Assembly (NCBI RefSeq): GCF_040183065.1
Contig: NC_091125.1
Span: 126,835,621-126,899,620 of the forward strand
Length of the DNA: 64,000 bases
Source: Periplaneta americana
Taxonomy: Eukaryota; Arthropoda; Insecta; Blattodea; Blattidae
Direction: 5' to 3'
Shown here one piece after another: positions 47,301 to 60,221 of this stretch (positions are counted from its first letter, which is position 1; the number at the start of each line of letters is the position of its first letter). The translations under genes and the position numbers were made by a program. The notes under the pieces were generated by a model that made no database searches, was not told the DNA's origin, and saw only the letters and a program-made list of their open reading frames with translations.

Positions 47301-47655
47301 AGCGTTAACTTAAGAATATAAACGTTACGGTAAAATCAAGAAGTCATACCATCATTCACGATGGGAACATAAACATAACAGCAAACATACTTGGTAACCA
47401 TGGAAACATATCAACGACGCCATTTCCTCATATTCTGCCGTATACATCAGCGCTCCACGATTGTGTTCTGTTTGCAAATCACGTAAGCATAAGCATGAAA
47501 GTTTGGAGTTTGCAAACATTCATGTTAACGTCTTACGGTAATGTTTATGTCAATGCTTATGTGAATCATTGTGAATGATCCCATTTGGTAGCCTGGGCGC
47601 AAACTTCTGTGTTTATGTTACGGTTATGTTTAATTTTCATTGTGAAAGGCCCATT
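47300..47655. mobile_element. MITE, second copy, left end missing
   Basis: Matches 11195-11538, from GCGTTAACTT through the internal palindrome to CATTGTGAAAGGCCC. The left terminal repeat is absent, replaced by the end of duplicated block 2. Confidence 0.8.
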
Positions 47656-47805
47656 CACTGCATGTACCTACGTGTTTATTTTCATCAAAAGTTTGTAAAA
47701 TTTGTATTCATACGTTAATGGTGGTCCTGCTACATTTCTGATTTCCGGGAATCCACCCTTAACCACATTTTTATTACAAAAGACTATATTTATTCTTGTC
47801 TAATA

Positions 47806-48812
47806 GAGAATCCGTATAGGTCAGTTTCTATCTGATGCTTTTCCAACTCACTGCGGGCTAAAGCAGGGAGATGCACTATCACCTTTACTTTTTAACTTCG
47901 CTCTAGAATATGCCATTAGGAAAGTTCAGGATAACAGGCAGGGTTTGGAATTGAACGGGTTACATCAATTTCTTGTCTATGAGGATGACGTGAATATGTT
48001 AGGAGAAAATACACAAACGGTTAGGGAAAACACGGAAATTTTACTTGAAGCAAGTAAAGCGATCGGTTTGGAAGTAAATCCCGAAAAGACAAAGTATATG
48101 ATTATGTCTCGTGACCAGAATATTGTACGAAATGGAAATATAAAAATTGGAAATTTATCCTTCGAAGAGGTGGAAAAATTCAAATATCTTGGATCAACAG
48201 TAACAAATATAAATGACACTCGGGAGGAAATTAAACGCAGAATAAATATGGGAAATGTGTGTTATTATTCGGTTGAGAAGCTCATATCATCCAGTCTGCT
48301 GTCCAAAAATCTGAAAGTTAGAATTTATAAAACAGTTATATTACCGGTTCTTCTGTATGGTTGTGAAACTTGGACTCTCACTCTGAGAGAGGAAAATAGG
48401 TTAAGGGTGTTTGAGAATAAGGTGCTTAGGAAAATATTTGGGGCTAAGCGGGATGAAGTTACAGGAGAATGGAGAAAGTTACACAACGCAGAACTGCACG
48501 CATTGTATTCTTCATCTGACATAATTAGGAACATTAATTCCAGACGTTTGAGATGGGCAGGGCATATAGCACGTATGGGCGAATCCAGAAATGCATATAG
48601 AGTGTTAGTTGGGAGACCGGAGTAAAGACCTTTAGGGAGGCCGAGACGTAGATGGGAGGATAATATTAAAATGGATTTGAGGGAGGTGGGATATGATGAT
48701 AGAGACTGGATTAATCTTGCACAGGATAGGGACCGATGGCGGGCTTATGTGAGGGCGGCAATGAACCTTCGGGTTCCTTAAAAGCCATTTGTAAATAAGT
48801 AAGTAAGTAGTG
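47806..48812 (+). pseudogene. RTE-like LINE, RT C-terminal half
   Basis: The best preserved LINE in the window. It opens inside the reverse transcriptase ([20 protein letters not shown]) and has the catalytic box as YEDD (about 47978-47989) instead of Y/FADD. It continues [41 protein letters not shown] and [21 protein letters not shown] stop at 48623 (GAG TAA) replaces the EGKR of the relative at 44314. The frame then continues to a natural end LRVP near 48780, with an (AAGT)n-type tail. The 5' portion, including the endonuclease, is missing. Clade RTE-like is inferred from the YGCETW and GRPRRRW motifs. Confidence 0.88.
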
Positions 48813-48819
48813 GCGGGTA

Positions 48820-49360
48820 ATGGACCATTTGTCATTAAACCTATATGAAGTCAGTTGTGTAGACCAATTTACCGACAGAGTCGTTGATAGTAGGCTGATC
48901 TACGCTACACCCTCAGTGAGATGAGATGATGATGGAGATTTGTTTGTGAAGCCACAGGGAAACCAGAGCTCCCGGAGATAACCCCTGTCTTCTTAACAGA
49001 TACCGTTTTTTTCTTAATGTACTAGTTAATATGAATATACTTAATATGTTTATGCCATAGTTTTGCCTAACCATTTTTCCCATTATTATGTACAGTAGTG
49101 GCAAAAAAAGCGTACCGACGGAATAATCAAAGTCCCCGAAATGAGCCACTGCGCATGCCATGCCCGCATTCACAAGATAGCGAGTAATCTATTGAAATTG
49201 TTGTAGTTTCGACTGCTGACGTAGCCCATTTCGAAAGCGATTAGAAAATAAGCTGGTAAAATTTCATGTTCTGAGAATAATAAGTTAATTAAGTAGTAAA
49301 ATATCGCTGCAATTGAAAAGTATTGGGAATAAATTTGAATAAGGAACAAAAAAAATGTTT
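48820..49360. other. Spacer
   Basis: No gene recognised on either strand. Confidence 0.4.
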
Positions 49361-49364
49361 CCTT

Positions 49365-49450
49365 CCCAGACAGGATTCGAACCACGAAAGTCTTAGTTAC
49401 CAGTCTATCGTGGCTCTGGTGTGAACAAGGCTCTGAAACCAGCTACAAGG
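49365..49450 (-). repeat. tRNA-like SINE head
   Basis: Minus-strand B box GTGGTTCGAATCC preceded by GACTGGTAACTAAGAC. It is followed on the plus strand by about 22 T. No intact cloverleaf. Confidence 0.4.
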
Positions 49451-49489
49451 TTCGGTCCGGTTTTTTTTTTTTTTTTTTTTTTGCCAGTA

Positions 49490-49575
49490 CTGTACAATAT
49501 GGATGGCTTCCAAACAGCAGCCGGAGCAGTTTGGTCAAGGATCGCCAGGGACAGAGCGCGGTGGAAACCCTAGCA
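49490..49575 (+). pseudogene. LINE ORF2 C-terminal scrap
   Basis: The plus frame reads AAGAVWSRIARDRARWKP and stops, like the conserved W..IA.DR.RWR end of RTE-type LINE proteins. It belongs to a different family from 47806-48812. Confidence 0.5.
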
Positions 49576-49710
49576 AGGTGTAGTGCAGTGTAGGGAAGTG
49601 CGTCAGACACTAAGTGGCATGATAATGTGACGTAAATGCAGACTAGGAGGCAAACCTGCACATCAAAAACTGAAGTCATCAATACTAAAAAACTAGAGAC
49701 AGAAATAGTA

Positions 49711-50686
49711 CAGGGACATCACTTTATTTTTACCATCATTTTTAACATTAACCTGGCTATACTCGGAAACACTGTTGCCCCCTTCCATTACAGGAGTTTG
49801 ATGTTACTAGTGCAATATGTAAACAAATCATTTTACTAGCTATAGGAGGAGAGAAAAGTAGTGTATCCATTTATGTTGTAGGGAAATACGATATTACGAT
49901 TTTCAGTTTGATCATCACTTTTACGGAATTTATCAAAATACAGTAGAGTAGTAACATTTTTTTTTCAAAAACTCAACTTTTCAGGCGGCTATGTTCGTTA
50001 TGTAATGTCTACTTTATTTAGCATATTAATTATTGGTGTTAACATACAATGTAGAGAGTGCATTTAAATTGAGGGGCTCATAGGTAAAGGGCTGTAAGTG
50101 CACTTAAGTTACTTTTGAGAAAATGGGGTTTAAATATTTAAGCTTTCGTAAAATCGGTGAAATTTTTATTTAAATTTTAATGTGTGATGCGATTAAAATA
50201 TCCCTTTGCCACTAAAATTTTAGATACTTTTTCTTACACTGGATGCACTTAACTCATGTTATTACAAATGTCACTAGCATTCCTTTGCTTCTAGCCACCT
50301 CAATTCAAAAAAAGCTAATCTGAATTTTTAAACAAGTTGCTGAAAATGGTTGCCGTTCATTACAATGCAGGCTTCAATTCAGTACGCATATTATTAAAAA
50401 CATTTTGAAGCAAATTCTCTGAAATTGAATTTATCGTTTCTCCAATATAATTTTTAGTACGATAATATTAATATAGGTTCTTTCTTCTATAGAAAAAGCA
50501 ACCATATTTATGAAACACACTGTACACTGCAGTGTTTACTTCACTGCTTGAAGACTTCGAATGCAACAGCGGCCGTAAGTTTGTGTGTCTGACGGGAGCA
50601 AGGACATTAGTGAAGGGGTGGGAATGAAGTACATTCAGAAATGCAGGTACAATAAAAATGCAAGTAAAAATAAAATTATGTCCCTG
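49711..50686. mobile_element. 976-bp TA-flanked element, CAGGGACATCA ends
   Basis: Second member of the family at 42674-43832, with clean TA on both sides (49709-49710, 50687-50688). Its flank 49621-49710 matches 19160-19228 in copy 1, where it is absent. Confidence 0.9.
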
Positions 50687-50689
50687 TAT

Positions 50690-52120
50690 AATGTATGTAT
50701 GTATTTATTTACACTGCAAGTGGGCAAGCACCCGGTGGCAGTGGTATATACAATATTAACAATACACAGTTAAAATGATAAGCAATACACAATACAATTT
50801 ACAATACATAATAAAATTTACAACACATATACAATTTTACACACAATACAATAAGAATACACAATACAATTTAACACAATAATAATAAAACATAAAATAA
50901 AACACCTAATTTTACAACACAACCTACATAATTATGTATAGTTCCTACATAATTTTCAATAGTCTTTCACTTTACTCTCATCTCATTCCCTGTAGTGGCA
51001 CTATGACGCATTTCACTGACACTTTAGCACACATTTCACTGACACTCTGCAACACATTTCACTGACACTATAGAACACATTTCATTGACGCTATAAATTA
51101 TCACTGATCGGAACTGTTCACTGCACTGTAAAACCATAACTTCACTGACTCACCTCGCTTCACTGATACAACAGTTCAAATAAGTCAAATAATTGCATTC
51201 TTATGCATACTTATAAACAGAACTACATTTAAACTAAACATTTCTAGTCTAAGGCCCTCTTACACGCTATTTTTAAATAATTTACAATTCAAACCAAGGA
51301 AGTAAACTCGTCAGGCTAGATAAATACATGCCACCTTAAAAAATTAAATGTTGAATGTCACCTTAATTTTAATTTTCACTTTATACACAACTCTTTAAAT
51401 TATTCTTGAATCTCCTTAAGGAAGGACAGCCCTCAAAGACCGCTGCAGGTAGGTCATTCCAATCATTTATAGTTCTATTTAAAAATGAGAATTTACCTAC
51501 ATCCGTTTTCTGTTTCCTACATTTGATTTTAAAATCATGATCGTTCCTACCATAGTACGTTGGCTTTTCTAACCGAGCCGTTATGTCTACCCATGCTTTC
51601 TGACCTAGATGTGCTCTATACAATGATGTTATTCTAGTTTTCCTACGTCTGTTTTCCAAAGTTTCCCATTTAAGTTCTTTTATCGTATCGTTCCCATCTT
51701 CTCTTTTACCTTTAACAAATTTAGCTGCCCTATACTGGATTCTTTCTAAGGAATTTATCTGATATATTCTATAGGGATCCCAACATGTAGTTCCGTATTC
51801 CATTAACGGTCGCACTAATGTTAGATATGCTATTTCCCTCGATTTGGGGCTAGCCTTTCTCAAGATTCTCATAATAAAGTGAAGTGCCCTCCATGCTTTG
51901 CCTGTAACATTATCAACATGCTCTCCCTAAGAAAGTTTGGAGTTTAAATACACTCCTAGGTATTTACAACATTGTTCTTGCGGAATTACAACACCACTGA
52001 ATTCGTAATTAAGACTAGTTTCCTCTCGGGTTTTACAAAATTTATAGATTTACTTTTAGAACCATTTATTTTCATCCTATGCTTTAACGCCCAGTTGTAA
52101 ATGTTATTCAAGATTATATA
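50690..52120 (-). pseudogene. CR1/Jockey-like LINE, RT C-terminal half and 3' region
   Basis: The minus-strand frame 51872-51381 encodes 163 residues: LTLVRPLMEYGTTCWDPY, INSLERIQYRAAKFVKG and FLNRTINDWNDLPAAVFEGC, the thumb and tail region after the RT catalytic box. Further upstream (to about 52115), across a frameshift, are WALKHRMKIN and CCKYLGVYLNSKL. The catalytic aspartates are not included. The 3' region carries a four-fold repeat of ATTTCACTGACACT (51008-51090), and the tail at 50690-50705 is ATACAT-type. The insertion separates sequences contiguous in copy 1 near 19228. Confidence 0.85.
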
Positions 52121-52299
52121 GTATTATAAATAGTATTAGACTACTTGAGCACTAGCTCAGGAAGTGATTAGGTAACTAGGCCTTAAGGCATATAGCAAAA
52201 TCGGCTAAATTCACACGGACTGGATCCCCATTTGAGTACCGGTAGACAAGCGAGCCACCCCTATGTAAGAAGGAGGCCCTTGCCCTGAAGGAATTTTAT

Positions 52300-52303
52300 G
52301 GGC

Positions 52304-52358
<55 letters not shown>

Positions 52359-52420
52359 ATATTATTAATATTAATAATATAATATTATTATTATCATCAT
52401 CATCATCATCATCATGATTC
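52300..52420. repeat. (AAT)n/(ATT)n/(ATC)n compound microsatellite
   Basis: Expanded relative to the equivalent site at 19412-19465 in copy 1. Confidence 0.9.
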
Positions 52421-53974
52421 CTCGTCCTTGAAAGTGACTTTGGGGCTGAGAGAAAGTGTCTACGTGAGCTCCAAGCCTGTTGACCACTCGTCTCACTTTG
52501 ATTTTCGCCGTTCCGTTTGATGGTAATTAAGAGAATTCTGGGAGGGAAAAGCCGAAAACGAACGTAATCTAATAAATATGGAGGGTAATGTCATAAGAGA
52601 ATGAATGAACGAACGAACGAACGAGACAAAGAGGAATTATCATTAAAAAGTACACGAGATAATCGCGTCATTACAAGCATTCTTGGGACTCACAGGAATG
52701 AAGCTAGAGTGAATTTTAAAGGTAAGCAGAGTAATTATCTCATGCCTATGTGTTAATTATAGAATCATTGCACTCATTAGACCCAGATAACCCGCTGATG
52801 AGATCGTTTATTTATTTTGCCTGCTATAAAAAACATTGTTATGGTTATTTTATGTTGAGCATGTACAGATAAGGAATTACAATTTGGAGAGAGTCTCGAT
52901 GGGAGTCCACCTGTATGTAGGCAACAATTTCACACGACTATTCACAAGCAGCAATATGCAGAGACTCTTGTTTACTGCACATGCGCAGTGTGTTGTAAGC
53001 GAAATTTATACAATAGTGGAGCTCCAAATTTTATTTCCGCATCTGTACGTAGATAGTAATTCATTTTTAAATGGATGCCAGTTGTTTTCACAATTGAGGC
53101 GTTCAGAGTAATGACGGCAGATCCCAACCGATCTTGAATTTTGAGACAGGTGTATGACTGAGTACTCCTGCCATTTACCTTTCATATGGTGAAGTATATT
53201 AATTGGGATATGCCAAAGCTCTCATATTTCACATTGAAAATTAGTCCTTAGTGGGAAGGAAAGCTTTCTCACTGAATAAATGTCATATATCCAACTATGT
53301 GGGCTTTCGTTGGCTTCCACTACAAGTTCATGGCGTTGTAGTCAATATGATGTCGTCCACTAACACTCTTACTTGACAGTCATATTGCTCATTTGGGATT
53401 TACTTAGTAAAAATGAAAGTTTTCGATACATATAGATTGTAAGTATAAGGACATATAGATAAAGAAAATTCATTATTACCCCATTTTTTAAATTTTCACA
53501 TAGGTAGATACTCCGTAGGTACAGCAGAAAAACAGACGAACTACTAATAACAAAAGCTCAAGAATTTGCTAGTACACTTTAAGCACTATATTTAAAAATC
53601 CTACAAAAAATAAGTCTTAATGTTAAAACAAACACAAAATGTCATTTTTCTCAAAATTAACTTTCTTTGGGATCTGCCGCTGTTATTCTTAGCGCCTCAA
53701 TTCTGTAGTAAGTTAGTGCTACATATTAATTTAATACTTTTATTTGTCTCTCAAGGAATTAAGTTAAGATTTGTTCTTATGTATAATATTGTTTCGCTGT
53801 CTGCACGTTATTATTATGTATTATTGTATGTTTTACATTGCGAATGGCCTAAGTTTTCAAATTGTACTATTTTACATTATTACTAGCATCTGTAGCATGT
53901 GTCATAGTTAATGTCATTGAATATGATAATTTTATTGTACTGTACAAATGACTTTCTATCTCTGGTTGATTTAT

Positions 53975-54022
53975 GGTGAAGTGGAAGAGAAGGCCTGATG
54001 ATCTTAACTTCACCCTGTTAAA
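53975..54022 (+). mobile_element. LINE 3'-terminal fragment
   Basis: Copy-2 partner of 23033-23085 (GAGAAGGCCTGATGATC). In copy 2 no truncated LINE is inserted just upstream. Confidence 0.6.
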
Positions 54023-54820
54023 TAATTATAATTCTAAATTTGATTGGGCAAACGTAAGAGCGTGAAGAGAAAAGCCTACTCGACAATTAATTTAATTCGT
54101 GATTATGGGCATAAATTGGGTTAGAAATTAACTTATTATCATTTATTCCCTTGAAATTAACCGACAAAAAAATATATAAATATTTTATTGTACAAGCTTC
54201 AGCATCATAAGCTGATGCAATGTGGGCACAAGTAAAGGAATTCGAAATCGATTAATTGTTACTAAAAGTTGTCTTTATAATTTCAAAACAATGCTTATTC
54301 TATTATCAGTGTTATTTGCGTGCTAGAAAACTTAAAACAATCCAGGAAATTGGATAGAAGACAGTCGTTCTGTGTTTGTGAAACGACGCAATTGCTTCCT
54401 CCAACTCTTTCCTTGTGTAGATGTAGAGACAGGACATTACTCATCAACCACTTCTGGGAGTAGTTCTGTGTAACCTCAAGTTCTAAAAGGATATCTTAAC
54501 GTAACAATTTGAAATATTTTCTTTCTATTATAAAATTTCAGACATACGACTTGAGTTCTGTCTTTCTAAAAGGTAAGTCTTTGAAGTTAGGACATGCTTA
54601 TGATATTTTAAAATTTAATACCCATATAGCCTAATATGGGTCTAGCTTCAATTCTCAGCAGTACAGAGAAGAAGGGATTTATTTTACACAGGAGTAATTG
54701 TACATATTTGCATTGTGTTTCTTTTGTGTTGTCGTAAGAGGAAAGCTAGTATCATGCTGAAAACACGACCATGAAATCCAGATATTTCTCTTTTAAATTG
54801 GATTATAATCAAAAGTTTAA

Positions 54821-55090
54821 GCCACCGGCGTGGCTCAGTCGGTTAAGGCGCTTGCCTGCCGGTCTGAAGTTGCGTTCGGGCGCGGGTTCGATCCCCGCTT
54901 GGGCTGATTACCTGGTTGGGTTTTTTTCGAGGTTTTCCCCAACCGTAATGTGAATACAAGGTAATCTCTGGCGAATGCTCGGCCTCATCTCGCCAAATAT
55001 CATCTCGCTATCACCAATCTCATCGACGCTAAATAACCTATTAGTTGATACAGCGTCGTTAAATAACCAACTAAAATAAAAATAAAATAA
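54821..55090 (+). mobile_element. tRNA-derived SINE, family 2
   Basis: A well-preserved 270-bp copy with head GCCACCGGCGTGGCTCAGTC and B box GGTTCGATCCC. The body includes GATTACCTGGTTGGG and GACGCTAAATAACC, with a TAAAA-type tail. The 14-bp target duplication AATCAAAAGTTTAA (54807-54820, 55091-55104) is perfect, and copy 1 has the empty site near 25620. Probably the youngest SINE in the window. Confidence 0.95.
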
Positions 55091-55115
55091 AATCAAAAGT
55101 TTAAATTGTAAGAGA

Positions 55116-55229
55116 CCAAATTTATTTATTTATTTATTATTTTGCTAATAATTATAACATAACACATATTATATATAGAAAAAACTTTAGCTCGCCCCTG
55201 AAAGAGGAGAACTCGTGCTCAGGGGGAGA
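55116..55229 (-). mobile_element. Short retroelement 3' end with (AATA)n tail
   Basis: Absent from copy 1 near 25645. Minus orientation: CCCCCTGAGCACGAGTTCTC, then a unit ending in AATAAATAAATAAA. Confidence 0.6.
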
Positions 55230-56420
55230 ATGGATTTAATGCTAGAAAAAAGGTGCTAGTGATGACTGGTAATAATTATGGTAATATTGATGCTGGTGAT
55301 GGTGATTGTGGTAGTAATGATGATAAGGTGGTGAAGATGATGCTGGTTGTAAGAATTTTTATTTTTACGATGGAGTTATTATTAATAATATTATAACTAT
55401 TATTATCATTATCATTATTATTATTATTATCATCATCATCATCATTATTGTTGTCTTCCAAACATTAGTTTTTCCTAGTGTAATACATTTAAAAAAGAGA
55501 GATAATTTAATTTGTTATTTTATTTTAATATTTCACTTATGCACCAAATCACCAAAGGGGTGTACGATGATATTCAAAGTTAATTTATTTTTTCTGTAAT
55601 ATAACGTTGCGGGTGACATCGGTCCGTTGCCGCTAAATAGCAATGATATATTGCGAGTTGGATGAGCTTCCACTGAGGAGCAAGATCTGCGTAGTGTATA
55701 ACAGAAATGTTAACGGACATTTTTCCCGGATAGACGCTCACTTAAACGTTCTACGTTAAAATTGTTTGAATTTGAGTAAATTTACACTCATTGTAAGTGA
55801 TGTTTTATTAATCTTGTGTTTTTATGATTTTTACAGTCCGTAACGAAATTATTTAGGCTAATAATATTACGAATAGAAGCGGAGTTATCCATATTGGTCT
55901 CAGTTACTTAAATTGTGTGGTTATACAAACTTCCGGTAATATAGCGTAAGCTAATAAACATGGGTACTAAATTTAATATTTTCCGAAATATAAGTACTTG
56001 TTCAACATCAGAGGAGATGCTCAATGTGATATCCATTAAAAGAAATACATTCAATATTCTGATAGGTGGTACTACTCATCAAAACAAAAATGTCTAATGA
56101 ACATAGATCCTAAAATTAAATTTTATGCGAAACAATGACATTCAAATTGGAATTCAAAGAACTGCATATCTTGTAAAGTGAAGCAGCCATTGGGGAAAAA
56201 GACACTGATATAAAAATATCTTAGGATTGAAGTTGCATTTAAAAAACAGACGTGGACATTGAGAATGGACTGCAACATCTATATGAAGAAAGAGATAATT
56301 GTTATTCTTTATTATATCTCTGACAGATTTATTCAACTTGTAATTGTTATTATTAATTGTGATTTTATGTATTGTATATAGGTACCATGGGAAGATTTAT
56401 TTTATTTGTTTATGTCCTTT

Positions 56421-56806
56421 GTTGTAAGTCAAGCTATTTGAGTTAAATTTCTTGTACATTTAAAATTACTGCAAAAATTATCTTTTCTTCTTCGTAACTG
56501 AATACGAACTTTTTCACGTTAATCCTTTCTTGAGGATCAATAGTATTAAAATACACTTTTCCTTATAGTCATTTTCACTATTGGTACGTACAGAGAATCA
56601 CACAAGCTACACAAGACAAAGAGTACATTATTTTCTCAGTAAAGTACCGATTATCTTCCACTGAAACCGTTTCCTGTTTACGCGAGTACCCCAACACCAC
56701 ATCCTTTACTCTTCCAAGCTGAAAGCGGACACATTTAAAAGGATTTCCTATGCATTAATTTCAAAGTTCACGCTCATCGTCTTTTCCGCCACTCAGACAG
56801 CTCACT
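56421..56806. other. Unique spacer right of the duplication
   Basis: No recognised gene or repeat. Confidence 0.4.
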
Positions 56807-56812
56807 AGGAGC

Positions 56813-57314
56813 GTATTCCGAATCTCAGCTCCGAGCAATCTGAAGGCATCACGCTGTTCCAAATTTCAACGATGACGTTACTGATGCTTCACCGGTGTCG
56901 CACCGGTTCTATCAGCTTGCAGAGGTGGTGGCAGTCTTCATCTGCCGCCATCAGTGAATCTGATTGGTTCTTGTACAGGGCGGGAATCAGCAGACGAATG
57001 ACATCGTGCACTGTTGTGTCATGGCGGTGTGTTCTGCTTTGGTTCTGCTGTATTGTTTGTAATGAGCACAACGTAAAAACAATATGTTAATGGCTTATGA
57101 GCGAACAACTACTGGTTGAAGAAATGAACTGTTCATTCTATCTTTTCTTTGAATGAGATGAGGGTACGGAAATTTCGCAAAATCTTGCTAGCGTAGCACA
57201 GACAACAAATTGTACAGCAGCCATGATAGCCATCGAACCTTCCAGCAGTTTTGTTCCTATTTCGCTGCAGCGTGACGTCATTGTTGTCCACCGGTCCGGT
57301 GAGATTCGGAATAC
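56813..57314. mobile_element. Possible MITE with GTATTCCGAATCTC ends
   Basis: A 14-bp perfect inverted pair, with further inverted ACCGGT-rich sequence inside. The interior is GC-richer than its surroundings. A plus-strand frame 56872-57090 has no motif. No target duplication identified. Confidence 0.55.
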
Positions 57315-57467
57315 AGTGTAGAATACGGGTTTATCGTTCTGATAACAACGGTTCGATCTCCGATTTTGGCGAGAATGTAACTTGTAGTAGGCAAGATGGT
57401 TCTCCCAAAATATTCTACTTTCTTTAAATATACAGGTAAATTTCGTTCCACCGGTACTAAAGGTTGG

Positions 57468-57570
57468 TCCACATAAACCGGGAACGAGTACGAGAATGAG
57501 AACGGGAAGCGAAGAACGTGAACGTCACGATTTTTTATTCACAATAAACCGAGAACGGAAACGCTATGCA
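57468..57570. repeat. GAACGRGAACG-rich repeat
   Basis: GGTCCACATAAACCGGGAAC followed by irregular GAACGN units, with CACAATAAACCGAGAACGG repeated 70 bp later. It resembles one end of a MITE, but the matching end is not found. Confidence 0.35.
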
Positions 57571-57767
57571 TATTGATAATGTATGTCAATAACGATACGT
57601 AAAGTCGATAATACGCATTCGGATGTTATTTGTGTATACTTGACCAATGGCATTCTCTCATGAGTTAGTAGCGGACGGTGGGTTTGAAAGTTGGGGAGGC
57701 CAAGACGTGAATGATGAGAATATAAAAATATAAGGCCTGTGACGTACCTCATTACCAAGCACAGAAG

Positions 57768-57964
57768 TTTAAGGTCCATATTCATAGACATTCTTAGCGC
57801 GGGCTTGCGATCGATGATCAGCGAACTAACGTTTTTCGTATTCATAAACCTGTGTTAGCGATATGAATTGATATGAATCCTGTACAAGTAATCAGTCGAA
57901 AGCCGGGGCCAGTTTAGCACGCTCGTAGCACAGGCTAGCAAAATGTCTATGAATAGCACCCATA
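57768..57964. mobile_element. MITE with ATTCATAGACATT ends
   Basis: Inverted ends GGTCCATATTCATAGACATT and GGTGCTATTCATAGACATT, continuing as imperfect inverted GC-rich sequence. About 195 bp. Target duplication uncertain. Confidence 0.7.
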
Positions 57965-57969
57965 GGCTT

Positions 57970-59067
57970 TAAGAAATTAAAATTAGGTTTTCCAATTTAT
58001 GTTTTAGGATTGTAAATCTTATATTTAGGAATTTATATGATTTTACTGGGAAAAAATAAAAATAAACAACATAATATTAATATATAACAACGGCTTGGTA
58101 AAGATTGCCTCTCTTTAGGACACTCCAAGTCCTAACCTACGAATTAGGTCTTTTTAGGTCATATTTAATTTAAGAATGTTACGCTTTGCTACATAAAACG
58201 AATAAGAAAAACAATATTTCGAGAGTAAGGAGGTAGCAACAAAATTGATTCGAACCTAAGAATCCGGGGCTTGCTCATTCCTATTACATAGTCTAATTTT
58301 ACAGCAAATTAACTCGACGTTCCTCTTTCTTCGCAAATCGATCGAATAGGTCACAACATACTGAATAACTGCTAATAGAAGAAGCTGGACACAAATCTGC
58401 ATTTGTTTCTAAACTCTCGATATATTTAAAATACTGTATAAGTAAATACAACTTGTAACACAAAAGAATAAAATAACAAGAACACCCGCAAACAAGAGAA
58501 AATCTAACAACATAAATGAAAAGATTTACGCAGGGAGAGAAAACTAACAACACGTGACTCAATTTTCTAAAACCAAGAAGAGAGAAAGAGAGAGAGAGCT
58601 TCCCAATACAGCCGAAACCAGCCGTGACTATAAGCAGTACAGATGTCAGCGGTGGGTAGGACGTCTCCAAATCGGCTCCCCTCGCGCGTTCTAACAAGTT
58701 TAAACATTCTTCTAACCAGCTATCTTATTGGTTGAACTGCTGTTGTCATGGTTACCGGGGAGTAGCGTCATGTAGCGGACTCCTCTCTCCCGCTCTCGCA
58801 TAGACACTGCAGGCTGCTAGATGTCGACTATACAGGTTACAGCGCTATCAGTTATTTTTCAGTACGAATTACTTGTACTATCTACAGTATAGTGAGCGGG
58901 CATCACCCGCTGGATGTGATCGATTTTACGTAACTTACAGTACATCTTAGTCGTAGTGAATAGTAAAATTAATATAAAAGGAAAAATGTTCGTCATTTGC
59001 TGTAACTTGTCTGTGATCTTAACTCAGCTGAAATTATTACTGCCATATTGTGTTCTGGTAAAATATT
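57970..59067. other. Spacer with an unassigned 132-codon minus frame
   Basis: The minus frame 58697-58299 is open for 132 codons and rich in hydrophobic residues (SLLGFRKLSHVLLVF), but no domain is recognised and its upstream half overlaps a GC-richer, possibly repetitive stretch. It is not called a gene. Confidence 0.35.
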
Positions 59068-59097
59068 AGGGGAGGCGCGGCCTCCCTCGCCTCCCCT
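59068..59097. repeat. GC-rich hairpin
   Basis: A 10-bp perfect stem (AGGGGAGGCG with CGCCTCCCCT) around a 10-base loop in AT-rich DNA, probably part of an interspersed element's end. Confidence 0.7.
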
Positions 59098-59683
59098 GAA
59101 AGTCTGCCGCTGTTATGAGTACAAGCTAGCCAACATAAACACAGGCAAACCAACTTTGAAATTTAAGGCACGGGATATTTAAAAACACAAATCACATGGT
59201 AGTCTAGTCGCATAAACAGTAGCATATATTGAAAGAGATTCTACTGAATTTCTGTGTTAGTTACAAGCAATAGATGGTGAAGAAATTATGTCATGTTTGT
59301 AGACAATTTGTGTTTTTGAATTTAGATAAAGACCTATTAAATTTCTGCTAAATGCTATATTCCCTGTTAAAAATTTTCAAATAAAGTGTTTCGTATATAC
59401 GGAATATGAAAATCCTCCCAATAGTTAGGATAAACCGCCGTACACAGACAAAACAGCGCAGCGCGCCCAAACCGTATTTCTTTTTTTTTTTATCCAGGAG
59501 GCTGCAAACATATTTGCGTAAAGAATTTCTAAATCGATTTTCGCAGGATCAGAATTCTTTTCCTTTAAAATTATTCCTATAACAGAAGTTATAATACTAT
59601 ACAAAAAATAATTTATGAAATGCTGTAACATATTATTCCGATTCGCTCACGTTTTTGAGTAACCGTAGCCTGCTGATATCAAA

Positions 59684-59690
<7 letters not shown>

Positions 59691-59754
<64 letters not shown>
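59691..59754. repeat. (TA)n microsatellite
   Basis: About 32 TA units ending in CGCGCC. Confidence 0.95.
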
Positions 59755-59755
<1 letters not shown>

Positions 59756-59798
59756 GCGCCTTGTTAGCGACATTTAATATTGCATATTGATAAAAAAT

Positions 59799-59990
59799 TA
59801 TTTATTTATTTATTTATTTAATCTGGCGGAGTTGAGGCCATCAGACCTTCTCTACCACACCACATTCTGTACACAAGAAACAAATGCAGAGAGTAGAAGC
59901 AAATAAGAAACAGAAATAAAATTACAGATACAAATACAAAAAGCATAAATGCAAACGATGCAAAATTAGCGACATATGCTAAACAAAGCA
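59799..59990 (-). mobile_element. LINE 3' end with (AATA)n tail
   Basis: Minus orientation GTAGAGAAGGTCTGATGGCC, then TCAACTCCGCCAGATT, followed by a tail of about five AAAT units. It is the clearest example of the 3' end also seen at 23033, 40945 and 53975. No coding part. Confidence 0.7.
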
Positions 59991-59995
59991 TGGTA

Positions 59996-60221
59996 AAGGT
60001 TGGTAATATTGTGATTGAGTAATATTGTGATAGTTGTTTTTGAGAATTTATTACAATTTTACTGAGAGAGAGAAGGACTGGTTTTGTGCAGAAACTTGTC
60101 CACGAACATTCCCTTAATACGTCGACGCAAAAAACCGATCTTTCTCTCGCTCAGTAAAATTGTAATAAATTCTCAAAACGAACTATCACAATATTACTCA
60201 TATCACAATATTACCAACCTT
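59996..60221. mobile_element. 226-bp palindromic MITE
   Basis: Arms of about 85 bp starting AAGGTTGGTAATATTGTGAT are near-perfect inverted repeats, and TA flanks both sides (59994-59995, 60222-60223). It lies just beside the LINE end. Confidence 0.9.

Noticed and set aside
58299..58697. 132-codon minus-strand ORF
   Set aside because: No motif, no splice context and an AT-rich hydrophobic composition. It could occur by chance or be part of an element's UTR.
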